The notes under the pieces were generated by a model. The model was given only the letters and a program-made list of their open reading frames with translations. It was not told where the DNA came from and ran no database searches. This document shows, in pieces, positions 52,670 to 62,542 of a stretch of DNA of 64,000 nucleotides. Position numbers and translations under genes: made by a program. Each line of letters opens with the position of its first letter. The stretch's first letter is position 1. This DNA is from Mangrovimonas sp. YM274 (GTDB taxonomy: Bacteria; Bacteroidota; Bacteroidia; Flavobacteriales; Flavobacteriaceae), in assembly GCF_030908385.1 (NCBI RefSeq), contig NZ_CP133091.1, positions 2,094,128-2,158,127 on the forward strand, read 5' to 3'.

Positions 52670-54478
52670 ATGAAGATATTTTATAATGTTTTTATCTTTT
52701 TTTTATGTTGTTTCCAACTGGCAACCGCACAGCAAAACACTATAAAACACAAAGTTAAAAAAGGTGAAAACGTTTATCGTATTGGATTAAAGTATGGCGT
52801 GAGCCCCGAAGAAATTTACCAGCTTAACCCTGGAAGTTCGGAAAGTATTTATATAGGACAAGTGTTAATTATTCCTTCTTCGAAAGAAAATTCTTCCACA
52901 AATAGCGTTGCAACACAAACCAATAAAAGCAGTTTCACCCATATTGTACGTCAAGGGGAAACTAAATTTGGCCTAGCTAAACAATTTGGTATTTCTATCG
53001 CACAGCTTGAGCAGGACAATCCCCATATTAAAGGAGGGCTACAAGTAGGCCATGAATTAACCATAAATAAAGGCAATCGACCTGTTAGCACTCCTAGCAA
53101 ACCGTCCTACACAACATCGAATCCTTCAACAGTAACCGAAGCCGTTGAGACCATAAAAAAATCGAATGACAAAATTCAATATTATAGCTATACGGTTAAA
53201 CCTAAAGAAACCCTTTACAGCTTATCGGTTCAAGCGGAAATGAAACCTTCGGAATTTCTAATTTTAAATCCCGACCTTATAAATGGAGTTAAAGTTGGTC
53301 AAACGGTAAAAATGCCTAAAAAGGGAAGTGCTACCGTGAATTCCAAGAGTACAGCAACGGATAAAGCTACATCAACAATAGCAGCAACTTCTTCCAGATA
53401 TGATAATTTGGCTAAGACTGTAGACTTTTCAAAGAATACAGAATTAATGTTCTTATTTCCTTATTCTGAAAAGGAGTTAAGCGACCGCCTTCGATCCATA
53501 AATACATTTTCTGAAGTACAAGATTCTGTTTTTCGTCAAAACCTTGAATTTTATAGAGGCGCTCAATTAGCGATTGATTCCCTAAAAAAAATGGGATTCA
53601 AATTTAACTTGGACATTGTAAAAATGGAGAACGAGAAGCTCTTGTTAAAGCCTAACCCTGACAAGAATTCCCGAGCAGTAATCTGGCCTTTTAAAAACAC
53701 CAAAACCGAAGAAGCTGCTCTAATGTTTGCAACGCAAAATATCCCTGTGATCACTTTAGAAAATACTTCAACAAAACCTGGTTTGGCAAACATATATGAA
53801 GCAGTGCCTTCCCAAACTACCCAGCGTGAAGCCATTTTAAATTACATTAAACGCAACCCCAATAACAACGTTATTGTTATCAACGATAAATACAGAAGAG
53901 AAAGCAAAAGCTTCATCTCAAATTGGTTACCGGAAGCGCAATTTTTAGATCTTAAAAACAATGGTACTTTTAAAGACGATGACCTATTAAATTTATTACA
54001 AAAAGGGAAAAACAACATTGTAATTTTTGATACCGATAAAAACAGCACATATCTTAGTTCAACAACACTATTGTTGAGCCAAGTAAGTAAATACGACATC
54101 CAATTGGCGGTTATTGACCCTGAATTAATACCCGATGATGCCGAAGTGTCTTCAAAAAGATTCCGAATCTTACAATTGATGTACCCTTCAGCAACAGCTT
54201 TAAAACAATCCAACGCCACCAATTTATTCATCAAAAAATACACCTATTTATATAAGAGTACTCCACCTCAAAACGTCATTTATGGATTCGACATTACATT
54301 TGATACTTTGCTGAGAATGGCGCAACCGGAGTCTTTTGAAAATGCAGTAAAAAATAATGTTACGGAATATGTAAATATCAAGTTTGACTATAGACCAAAT
54401 GCCAAGGGAAGTTACGACAACAAAGGGGTTTATATCATCCAATATGATGCAGAAAGCTTTTTAAAAGAAGTGAACTGA
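52670..54478 (+). CDS. LysM-repeat protein with PBP1-like domain
   Basis: 602 residues with a Sec signal (1-20, ATAQ). Three LysM domains at about 24-70, 89-133 and 170-215 bind peptidoglycan (VKKGENVYRIGLKYGVSPEEI, VRQGETKFGLAKQFGI, VKPKETLYSLSVQAEM). Residues about 260-602 have the type-1 periplasmic binding-protein fold, starting MFLFPYSEKELSDR. It would sit in the periplasm on the cell wall and bind a ligand or act as a sensor or assembly protein. The large adhesin gene starts 114 bp downstream. Confidence 0.87.
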   Translation: MKIFYNVFIFFLCCFQLATAQQNTIKHKVKKGENVYRIGLKYGVSPEEIYQLNPGSSESIYIGQVLIIPSSKENSSTNSVATQTNKSSFTHIVRQGETKFGLAKQFGISIAQLEQDNPHIKGGLQVGHELTINKGNRPVSTPSKPSYTTSNPSTVTEAVETIKKSNDKIQYYSYTVKPKETLYSLSVQAEMKPSEFLILNPDLINGVKVGQTVKMPKKGSATVNSKSTATDKATSTIAATSSRYDNLAKTVDFSKNTELMFLFPYSEKELSDRLRSINTFSEVQDSVFRQNLEFYRGAQLAIDSLKKMGFKFNLDIVKMENEKLLLKPNPDKNSRAVIWPFKNTKTEEAALMFATQNIPVITLENTSTKPGLANIYEAVPSQTTQREAILNYIKRNPNNNVIVINDKYRRESKSFISNWLPEAQFLDLKNNGTFKDDDLLNLLQKGKNNIVIFDTDKNSTYLSSTTLLLSQVSKYDIQLAVIDPELIPDDAEVSSKRFRILQLMYPSATALKQSNATNLFIKKYTYLYKSTPPQNVIYGFDITFDTLLRMAQPESFENAVKNNVTEYVNIKFDYRPNAKGSYDNKGVYIIQYDAESFLKEVN

Positions 54479-54535
54479 TACGGAAGCGTAACATGCAATA
54501 AGCCATCAAATATGTAGGAAATTGTAATATTTTTT

Positions 54536-54543
54536 TACATTTG
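54536..54543 (+). promoter_or_regulatory. Candidate -7 box of the adhesin operon
   Basis: TACATTTG, an exact match to TAnnTTTG, 49 bp before the adhesin ATG at 54593. A TTG at 54522-54524 is too close for a normal -33 box. Confidence 0.4.
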
Positions 54544-54592
54544 ATAGCACAAATTTGTTACCTAACACTAATGACCAACAACTACCCTATTT

Positions 54593-57500
54593 ATGAGAGA
54601 AGGTAAAATCTATGCTATTAGTAAGTACCTTTTAGGCATTTACATAGTTTTATTTGGCGGCCTTTTTTACTCATCTGCGCAATGTCCAACAGTAAACGAT
54701 CCTGTTCAAACATTTTGTGACATTGAATCTGTCCTTGTATCCGATTTGGTTGCCCAAGATAATGGTAGTGGTGTCGTATGGTATGATACACCTACTTCAA
54801 CCACACCTTTGGCCAGTACAGAAGGCCTTGTTAATGGAGAAGATTATTATGCCGATGACAATTCAGGATCCTGTGGTTCACGCCAACAAGTTACCGTAGT
54901 TATCTATGGTGCACCAATAGGATTTAATTTCCAAGGTGTTTGTGTAGAAACTCCGGATGATGCAACCATAGCCGATTTAATTGCTATAGGAAATGATGTA
55001 CAATGGTATCTTTCTTTTTCTGGAGGTACTCCACTACCGGATACAACACTCTTAAGTGACAATACAATTTATTATGCAGACCAAGCTAACCCTGATACTG
55101 GCTGTAGAACATCAAGGCTGTCTGTTCTAGTGAATGTAGGATTAGTTCCCATTCCAACAGGAGATGCGGTTCAAGAATTTTGTATTGAATCAGACCCCAC
55201 TGTAGCCGATTTAAATGCCACAGGGACCAACAACTGGTACGCAACAGCATTTTCCTTCCTCCCACTCGACCCCACAACTCCCTTAATAGATGGAGAAAAT
55301 TATTATGCCACAACAATTGATCCCCCATGTGAAAGCTTGGGAAGATTTGAAGTTACAGTAGTTATAACACAAGCAAATGAAGCTGGTACGGATGGTCTAT
55401 TAGAATTATGTGAAGGAGCGTTAGCAACAACCCCTTCCATTAATTTATTTGATTATTTGGAAGGCACACCCTCCAACAATGGTACCTGGGCAGGGCCTTT
55501 CCCTACTTCAAACGGAAGTACAGGCACAATTGACACTATAAATTTTACAGTAGCCAACAGCCCTTATGAATTTACTTATTCGGTGGATGAAACGGCAAAT
55601 TGTCCTACAGCTACTGCCACTGTAACCATAACCATTACGGAGAATTCCAATGCCGGAATTAATGGAACCGTTGACCTTTGTAGTAACGGAAATACTGTAG
55701 ATTTATTCAACAGTTTAGGCGGTACACCAGACACGGGAGGAACTTGGTCCCCCGCACTTGCTAGCGGAACTGGAATATTTGATCCAACTTTAGATTCAGC
55801 TGGTGTCTATACCTATACCGTACCCGGAATTCCTCCATGTGGAGATGCTGTTGCCACCGTAGACGTAAGTATAATTCCGGAGCCAAATGCTGGAAACGAT
55901 AGTACTTTAGATATCTGCTCTAATGATGCTCCCCAAAATTTATTTGATAGTCTTGGAGGTACGCCTGATATCGGCGGAACCTGGTCCCCTGCACTTGCTA
56001 GTGGATCTGACCTTTTCGACCCACTTATAGACACAGCTGGCACCTATACTTATACGGTAGCCGGTATAGCTCCATGCCAATCAGTTAGTGCAACACTAAT
56101 AGTGACAATTATTTCTGCACCAAATGGAGGAATCAACGCTAATTTGGAATTATGTGAGGAAGATACCAATACCTATAACTTATTCGACACTCTAGAGGGA
56201 ACTCCAGATTTAGGCGGTAGCTGGTCCCCTGCACTTGCTAGTGGTTCGGGTATTTTTGATCCTGCGATAGATCCTGCAGGGACTTACACCTATACGGTTA
56301 CAGGAACAGCACCTTGTGCAGACAGTTCAGCAACTGTGACCGTTACACTCATTCCAAATGTCAATGCAGGAACCGATGGTACTCTACAAATTTGTACTTC
56401 GGACACTTCTACATACAATTTATTTGATAGTCTTGGTGGAACTCCTGATGCGGGTGGAACTTGGACCCCGGCACTTACAAGTGGTTCAGGCATTTTTGAT
56501 CCTTCGGTAGACACAGAAGGCACCTATACCTATACTGTTCTGGGAACAGCACCTTGTGGCGATGCTTCCGCTACGGTAACCGTTAGTATTATTGAGGAAC
56601 CCAATGCTGGAACCGATGGTACTCTAGAAGTTTGTGAGAATGACACCCCTCAAGATTTGTTCAACAGTTTGGAAGGCACTCCAAATTTAGGCGGTAGCTG
56701 GTTCCCTGCACTTGCTAGTGGTTCGGGTATTTTTGATCCTGCGATAGATCCTGCTGGAACTTATACCTATACGGTTATAGGAACAGCACCTTGCGCAGAC
56801 AGTTCAGCAACTGTGACCGTTACAATCATTCCAAATGTCAATGCAGGAACCGATGGTACTCTACAAATTTGTACTTCGGACACTTCTACATACAATTTAT
56901 TTGATAGTCTTGGTGGCACTCCTGATACAGGTGGAACATGGACCCCGGCACTTACAAGTGGTTCAGGCATTTTTGATCCTTCGGTAGACACAGAAGGCAC
57001 CTATACCTATACGGTTATAGGAACAGCACCGTGTGGAGATGCTTCCGCTACGGTAACTGTTAGTATTATTGAGGAACCCAACGCAGGAACCGATGGTACT
57101 CTGGAAGTTTGTGAGAATGACATCCCTCAAGATTTGTTCAACAGTTTGGAAGGCACTCCAGATTTAGGCGGTAGCTGGTCCCCTGCACTTGCTAGTGGTT
57201 CGGGTATTTTTGATCCCGCTTTGGATTCTGCTGGAACTTATACCTATACGGTTACAGGAACAGCACCTTGTGCAGACAGTTCAGCAACTGTGACGGTTAC
57301 TATTGTTCCTAATGCCGATGCAGGAACCGATGGTACTCTACAAATTTGTACTTCGGACACTTCTACATACAATTTATTTGATAGTCTTGGTGGAACTCCT
57401 GATGCGGGTGGAACTTGGACCCCAGCACTTACAAGTGGTTCAGGCATTTTTGATCCTTCGGTAGACACAGAAGGCACCTATACCTATACTGTTCTGGGAA

Positions 57501-59590
57501 CAGCACCTTGTGGCGATGCTTCCGCTACGGTAACCGTTAGTATTATTGAGGAACCCAATGCTGGAACCGATGGTACTCTAGAAGTTTGTGAGAATGACAC
57601 CCCTCAAGATTTGTTCAACAGTTTGGAAGGCACTCCAAATTTAGGCGGTAGCTGGTCCCCTGCACTTGCTAGTGGTTCGGGTATTTTTGATCCCGCTTTG
57701 GATCCTGCTGGAACTTATACCTATACGGTTACAGGAACAGCACCTTGTGCAGACAGTTCAGCAACTGTGACCGTTACAATCATTCCAAATGTCAATGCTG
57801 GAACCGATGGTACTCTACAAATTTGTACTTCGGACACTTCTACATACAATTTATTTGATAGTCTTGGTGGCACTCCTGATGCGGGAGGAACCTGGACCCC
57901 GGCACTTACAAGTGGTTCAGGCATTTTTGATCCTTCGGTAGACACAGAAGGCACCTATACCTATACGGTTACAGGAACAGCACCGTGTGGAGATGCTTCC
58001 GCTACGGTAACTGTTAGTATTATTGAGGAACCCAACGCAGGAACCGATGGTACTCTAGAAGTTTGTGAGAATGACACCCCTCAAGATTTGTCCAACAGTT
58101 TGGAAGGCTCTCCAGATTTAGGCGGTAGCTGGTCCCCTGCACTTGCTAGTGGTTCGGGTATTTTTGATCCTGCGATAGACCCTTCTGGAACTTATACCTA
58201 TACGGTTACAGGAACAGCACCTTGTGTAGACAGTTCAGCAACTGTGACCGTTACTATCATTCCAAATGTCAATGCTGGAACCGATGGTACTCTACAAATT
58301 TGTACTTCGGACACTTCTACATACAATTTATTTGATAGTCTTAGCAACACTCCGGATACAAATGGAACTTGGACCCCAGCACTTACAAGTGGTTCAGGCA
58401 TTTTTGATCCTTCGGTAGACACAGAAGGAACCTATACCTATACGGTTACAGGAACAGCACCTTGTGGCGATGCTTCCGCTACGGTAACCGTTAGTATTAT
58501 TGAGGAACCCAACGCAGGAACCGATGGTACTCTAGAAGTTTGTGAAAACGATACAGCCACATATGATTTATTCGACAGCCTAGGCGACACTCCTAATATG
58601 GGCGGAACCTGGTCTCCCTCACTTGCCAGTGGCACGGGTATTTTCGATCCAGCCACGGACGCTACTGGAGACTACACATACACCGTTATTAATCCTGGAT
58701 GTAACACGGAAGCAACTGCAACCGTAAGCGTTACGGTTGTTGACAGCCCTGTTATTTCAGATGCCCGTATTCAAGTTGGCATGGTTTGTCTAGGGTATTC
58801 AAATGATGTAACCATTACATTGGCTCTTCAAGTGGAAGATGGTTTTTACGATTTAAGCTATGAGCTTTCTGGGGCTAATACAATTTCAAATTCCGCTTCG
58901 ACCGAATTTATAGGCGGTGATGCTGTTTTCACAATTCCGGCTGAGGAATTACAAAATACAGGAGAGACCACTATTACGATTACAGGAATTTCTTCTCCAG
59001 ATATCTCCTGTAGTGAACAAGGTTCTTTATTAGTAGCTACATTTACTGTACTCGATAATCCTACTCCCGAATTATCAGACAATGGAGATTTATTCTGTGG
59101 GGAATTTGAACCTACAATAGCAGAGCTTTCTGCCAACATTATAGATTCTAATATCATTATTTGGTACGATGCTCCTATTGATGGCAATGTATTAGATGAA
59201 ACGCAACTCCTTGAAGATGGTGGTACTTATTATGGTGCGATGATTTCAGATGATGGTTGTGAAAGCGTTATCCGATTGGATGTAACTGTAACTTTAGACC
59301 AATGTTTTATCATTCCTGATGGTTTTTCACCCAATGATGATGGCATCAACGATACGTTTACGATACCAAATTTAAGGGATCTATATCCTGATTTCACATT
59401 GGAAATTTACAATAGATATGGCAACGTATTATATAAAGGAGATACCAATAAACCTGATTGGAATGGTGAATCCCACAAAGGAGTTACCCTAGGAAACGGT
59501 ATCTGTCCTGTGGGAGTATATTTTTACATTTTGAATTTTAATGATGGGGAGAGAAAACCTATTCAAGGACGTGTTTATCTAAGCAGATAG
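54593..59590 (+). CDS. Giant T9SS type-B surface adhesin (SprB-like)
   Basis: 1665 residues. Sec signal (about 1-30), three divergent Ig-like modules of about 75-90 residues (54.7-55.4 kb), then fourteen related repeats of about 79-80 residues with the core LFDSLGGTPDxGGTW and GTYTYTV, then an Ig-like region, and a C-terminal gliding-motility-type CHU_C sorting domain (about 1573-1665: GFSPNDDGINDTF, EIYNRYGNVLYKG, GVYFYILNF). This marks export by the type IX system and surface attachment with PorP/SprF proteins, the next gene. A Cys pair in each repeat suggests disulfides. SprB itself is far larger; this is a smaller adhesin of the same kind. Confidence 0.9.
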   Translation: MREGKIYAISKYLLGIYIVLFGGLFYSSAQCPTVNDPVQTFCDIESVLVSDLVAQDNGSGVVWYDTPTSTTPLASTEGLVNGEDYYADDNSGSCGSRQQVTVVIYGAPIGFNFQGVCVETPDDATIADLIAIGNDVQWYLSFSGGTPLPDTTLLSDNTIYYADQANPDTGCRTSRLSVLVNVGLVPIPTGDAVQEFCIESDPTVADLNATGTNNWYATAFSFLPLDPTTPLIDGENYYATTIDPPCESLGRFEVTVVITQANEAGTDGLLELCEGALATTPSINLFDYLEGTPSNNGTWAGPFPTSNGSTGTIDTINFTVANSPYEFTYSVDETANCPTATATVTITITENSNAGINGTVDLCSNGNTVDLFNSLGGTPDTGGTWSPALASGTGIFDPTLDSAGVYTYTVPGIPPCGDAVATVDVSIIPEPNAGNDSTLDICSNDAPQNLFDSLGGTPDIGGTWSPALASGSDLFDPLIDTAGTYTYTVAGIAPCQSVSATLIVTIISAPNGGINANLELCEEDTNTYNLFDTLEGTPDLGGSWSPALASGSGIFDPAIDPAGTYTYTVTGTAPCADSSATVTVTLIPNVNAGTDGTLQICTSDTSTYNLFDSLGGTPDAGGTWTPALTSGSGIFDPSVDTEGTYTYTVLGTAPCGDASATVTVSIIEEPNAGTDGTLEVCENDTPQDLFNSLEGTPNLGGSWFPALASGSGIFDPAIDPAGTYTYTVIGTAPCADSSATVTVTIIPNVNAGTDGTLQICTSDTSTYNLFDSLGGTPDTGGTWTPALTSGSGIFDPSVDTEGTYTYTVIGTAPCGDASATVTVSIIEEPNAGTDGTLEVCENDIPQDLFNSLEGTPDLGGSWSPALASGSGIFDPALDSAGTYTYTVTGTAPCADSSATVTVTIVPNADAGTDGTLQICTSDTSTYNLFDSLGGTPDAGGTWTPALTSGSGIFDPSVDTEGTYTYTVLGTAPCGDASATVTVSIIEEPNAGTDGTLEVCENDTPQDLFNSLEGTPNLGGSWSPALASGSGIFDPALDPAGTYTYTVTGTAPCADSSATVTVTIIPNVNAGTDGTLQICTSDTSTYNLFDSLGGTPDAGGTWTPALTSGSGIFDPSVDTEGTYTYTVTGTAPCGDASATVTVSIIEEPNAGTDGTLEVCENDTPQDLSNSLEGSPDLGGSWSPALASGSGIFDPAIDPSGTYTYTVTGTAPCVDSSATVTVTIIPNVNAGTDGTLQICTSDTSTYNLFDSLSNTPDTNGTWTPALTSGSGIFDPSVDTEGTYTYTVTGTAPCGDASATVTVSIIEEPNAGTDGTLEVCENDTATYDLFDSLGDTPNMGGTWSPSLASGTGIFDPATDATGDYTYTVINPGCNTEATATVSVTVVDSPVISDARIQVGMVCLGYSNDVTITLALQVEDGFYDLSYELSGANTISNSASTEFIGGDAVFTIPAEELQNTGETTITITGISSPDISCSEQGSLLVATFTVLDNPTPELSDNGDLFCGEFEPTIAELSANIIDSNIIIWYDAPIDGNVLDETQLLEDGGTYYGAMISDDGCESVIRLDVTVTLDQCFIIPDGFSPNDDGINDTFTIPNLRDLYPDFTLEIYNRYGNVLYKGDTNKPDWNGESHKGVTLGNGICPVGVYFYILNFNDGERKPIQGRVYLSR
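55649..58750 (+). repeat. Tandem repeats in the adhesin gene, 477-bp superrepeat
   Basis: Thirteen units of 237-240 bp from about 55649 to 58750. Units of type A (NAGTDGTLQIC) begin at 56363, 56840, 57317, 57794 and 58271, each 477 bp apart, with type-B units (NAGTDGTLEVC) between. The A-B pairs are nearly identical in DNA, while the outer units have drifted, so the centre is a recent amplification. Confidence 0.92.
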
Positions 59591-59608
59591 GTCTTATAAA
59601 AGTAATAT

Positions 59609-60547
59609 ATGACACTTAAAAATATAACATATCGCATCACTGTTTTGATGTTTTTACTTGGATTGGCAGCCCAATCCCAACAGGATCCACAGTACACGCA
59701 ATACATGTTTAACATGAGCGTGATTAATCCCGCCTATGCTACAGATGATCCAAACACCATCAATCTTGGTGGATTTTATCGCGCACAGTGGGTAGGTTCC
59801 GAAGGAGGCCCAACAACAGGCACTTTTTTTGCACATACTCCCATTGCCAATCGTTTAGAAGGAGGTATATCTGTAGTGCATGATCAAATTGGAGATGTGG
59901 TTAAAGAAACTAATGCTTATGTGGATGTAGCCTACGTAATTCCTATGAGTGAACGCACAAAACTGTCTCTGGGAATTAAAGCGGGAGCAACCTTTTTTAG
60001 TACCAATTTTAACGGCTTTATTTATTCCGATCCTCTTCCCGACCCTGCCTTTGCCTCAAATATTAGTGAAACATTTCCTAACATTGGAGCCGGAGCTTTC
60101 TATTTTGGTGACAACTTTTACGCTGGTTTTTCCGTTCCTAATATTTTAAAATCTGAACACCTAAAAAACGATAGTGGTATTGTAACCAGTGGTGCAGAGG
60201 AAATTCATTTCTTTTTAACAGGGGGCTATGTCTTTCAATTGAATGACCATTTAAAATTAAAACCAGCCTTTATGACAAAGGCCGTTTCCGGAGCTCCAAT
60301 GTCTTTAGACTTAACAGCCAATGTTCTTATCAATGAAATTGTAGAATTGGGTGCTGGGTATCGCTTCGATGATTCGGTAAGCGGTTTGATTAATTTCAGA
60401 ATTACTAAATCCTTAAGATTTGGATATGCCTACGATTACACGCTTTCAAATTTGGGACGATTCAACTCCGGAACTCATGAGGTAATGCTGTTGTTTGACA
60501 TCAGTAAATTTGGTGTGGGATATGATAAATCACCAAGATTTTTCTAA
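59609..60547 (+). CDS. PorP/SprF-family outer membrane protein
   Basis: 312 residues with a Sec signal (about 1-22, AAQSQ). The family start QDPQYTQYMFNMSVINPAYA is present, followed by a beta-barrel with repeated Gly/aromatic strands. These proteins help the type IX system deliver and anchor type-B substrates. Encoded 18 bp after the adhesin gene, so it is its dedicated partner; the PorE-like gene follows after 11 bp. Confidence 0.93.
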   Translation: MTLKNITYRITVLMFLLGLAAQSQQDPQYTQYMFNMSVINPAYATDDPNTINLGGFYRAQWVGSEGGPTTGTFFAHTPIANRLEGGISVVHDQIGDVVKETNAYVDVAYVIPMSERTKLSLGIKAGATFFSTNFNGFIYSDPLPDPAFASNISETFPNIGAGAFYFGDNFYAGFSVPNILKSEHLKNDSGIVTSGAEEIHFFLTGGYVFQLNDHLKLKPAFMTKAVSGAPMSLDLTANVLINEIVELGAGYRFDDSVSGLINFRITKSLRFGYAYDYTLSNLGRFNSGTHEVMLLFDISKFGVGYDKSPRFF

Positions 60548-60558
60548 TAGCTTTTAAT

Positions 60559-62424
60559 ATGAAAAACATCGTTTTACTTATATCACTTCTTTTTACGGTA
60601 TTCTTTGGATATGGCCAAAAGGCCAGTGCTTCCAAAGCCAAAAAGTTGTTTGAAAACAGAGCATATTCAGAAGCCGCTAAAATGTATCAGTCCCTGCCCA
60701 AAACACCTGAAAACCTACAGAATTTAGGAGACTCTTACTTTTACAATGCCCAAATGACCAATGCCAAGGCTGCCTATGCCCAATTATTCGCGAGCAGCGA
60801 TAGTTTACCAAAAGTATATTATTTCCGATATGGACAGTCTCTAAAAGCTGCAGGGGACTTTAAAACTGCAGATAGCATTTTGAGCATATATACTGGTGAG
60901 GTAATGGATACACCAAAATTGAAACGCACCTTAAGCAGAATCGTGCCTTACCTGTATGAGTTACAACCTTTAAAAAACAGTGCCTCTGGAGATTTTGGCA
61001 TTAGTTGGTATGGTGACAACGTTGTGTTTTCTTCCTATAGAAATAAGGACAATCCCACTTACGAATGGAACAACAAACCTTATCTAGATTTATATGAAGC
61101 CACGCTTTCCGAAGAAAAGGATGCCTTAGAGCAAGTAACCCCCTTCTCTGAAGACATAAATTCCAAAACGCACGAAAGTAACGCTACATTTACTGCAGAC
61201 GGAAAGACCATGTACTTTTCTAGGACCAATGATAAACGCGTAAAAATTGGGGACGATAAAATTGCAACTATAAAATTGTACAAAGCAGAATTGATAGATG
61301 GAAAATGGACCAATGTTGAAGAATTGCCTTTTTCAAGCGACACCTACTCTACTCAACATCCATTTTTAAACCCCAGCAATACCAAATTATTCTTTTCAAG
61401 TGATATGCCTGGGTCATTGGGATCTTTTGATATTTATTCTGTTGATATTACAGAAGATGGTTTTGGCACTCCCGTTAACCTAGGCGAGGTAATCAATACA
61501 GAGCATAGAGAGCAATTTCCATTTATGGACCAAAGCGAAACTCTATATTTTGCCTCCGATGGCCACCAAGGATTAGGAAATCTAGACATTTTTATGAGTA
61601 ATGGTTATGCCGGATTTTACTCAAAGCCCATTAATTTGGGAGAAACCATTAATTCTGGAATGGATGATTTTGGATACGTCCTTAATGAAGATGTTCAAAA
61701 AGGCTTTATTTCATCCAACCGCAGCGGGGAGGATCTTATTTATGCATTTTTAAGGATTCCAAACAAGAAACGTTACATTGTAGAAGGTACCGTAATTGAT
61801 AAAAACACCAAAGAAATCCTACCAGGAACTACAGTTACGCTTTATGATGACAAAGGAGAAGTTGTTGGACAAACCGTTGTGGGCGATGATGCCAAGTATG
61901 CCTTCAACACCAAACCTAATCAATTATACAGAATTGAAGGATATCGGGACTTTTACGCTCCTGGAGAACAAGAATTCACCACGAATGATGATGGTAGATT
62001 TGAATTTAACATAGAATTAGAGATTGAATCTTATGACGATGCCGAAGATATTGTTGTTACCAAAGATGATGGCTATATCTACATTGAATTGGAGAATATT
62101 TATTTTGATTTTGGTAAGTGGGATATAAAACCACAAGCCGCGAGTATTTTGGATATCATGGTAGGTTTGCTAAAAAAATACCCGAGAATGGAGGTACAAT
62201 TAGGAGCGCATACCGATTCTAGAAGTAGTGAAGAATACAACTTGAATTTATCATTGAATAGAGCAAAATCTACACTTGAATACCTTGTTGCCAATGGTAT
62301 TGAGCGTTCCCGATTAAGATCTAAAGGATATGGCGAAAGTCAACCTTTGGTAGATTGTAAAGACGATTGTACGGAAGAAGAGCATTCTATCAATAGACGC
62401 TGTGAGTTTTTAATTTTGAAATAA
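60559..62424 (+). CDS. PorE-like OmpA-family protein (TPR, beta-propeller, carboxypeptidase-regulatory, OmpA domains)
   Basis: 621 residues. Sec signal (1-19), helical TPR-like part (about 25-130), a PD40/WD40-type propeller (about 140-410, with SRTNDKRVKIGDDKI, LFFSSDMPGSLGSFDIY, LYFASDGHQGLGNLDI), a carboxypeptidase-regulatory-like domain (about 415-490), and an OmpA domain (about 510-621, IYFDFGKWDIK and AHTDSRSSEEYN). The same order as PorE of the type IX system, a peptidoglycan-linked part of the machine. Downstream of PorP/SprF and the adhesin, it completes a surface-display unit. Confidence 0.93.
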   Translation: MKNIVLLISLLFTVFFGYGQKASASKAKKLFENRAYSEAAKMYQSLPKTPENLQNLGDSYFYNAQMTNAKAAYAQLFASSDSLPKVYYFRYGQSLKAAGDFKTADSILSIYTGEVMDTPKLKRTLSRIVPYLYELQPLKNSASGDFGISWYGDNVVFSSYRNKDNPTYEWNNKPYLDLYEATLSEEKDALEQVTPFSEDINSKTHESNATFTADGKTMYFSRTNDKRVKIGDDKIATIKLYKAELIDGKWTNVEELPFSSDTYSTQHPFLNPSNTKLFFSSDMPGSLGSFDIYSVDITEDGFGTPVNLGEVINTEHREQFPFMDQSETLYFASDGHQGLGNLDIFMSNGYAGFYSKPINLGETINSGMDDFGYVLNEDVQKGFISSNRSGEDLIYAFLRIPNKKRYIVEGTVIDKNTKEILPGTTVTLYDDKGEVVGQTVVGDDAKYAFNTKPNQLYRIEGYRDFYAPGEQEFTTNDDGRFEFNIELEIESYDDAEDIVVTKDDGYIYIELENIYFDFGKWDIKPQAASILDIMVGLLKKYPRMEVQLGAHTDSRSSEEYNLNLSLNRAKSTLEYLVANGIERSRLRSKGYGESQPLVDCKDDCTEEEHSINRRCEFLILK

Positions 62425-62460
62425 ATTTGGACTATCTAGAACTAATTCAATAGCAATCAA

Positions 62461-62495
62461 AAAAAAGCTGTTTCGTCCATGAAACAGCTTTTTTT
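62461..62495. terminator. Terminator after the adhesin operon
   Basis: 14-bp stem AAAAAAGCTGTTTC (62461-62474) with GAAACAGCTTTTTT (62481-62494), 6-base loop, T run after. Bidirectional; also ends the minus-strand transporter gene. Confidence 0.9.
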
Positions 62496-62542
62496 AATTT
62501 ATAAATCTTCTTTCTACTCCTATTTGATCTTGCAGAAGCATA

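Noticed and set aside
56290-58656. A series of minus-strand frames of about 75 codons, repeating every 477 bp inside the adhesin gene
   Set aside because: They are antisense shadows of the tandem repeat; their spacing follows the repeat and no start signal or independent composition supports them.
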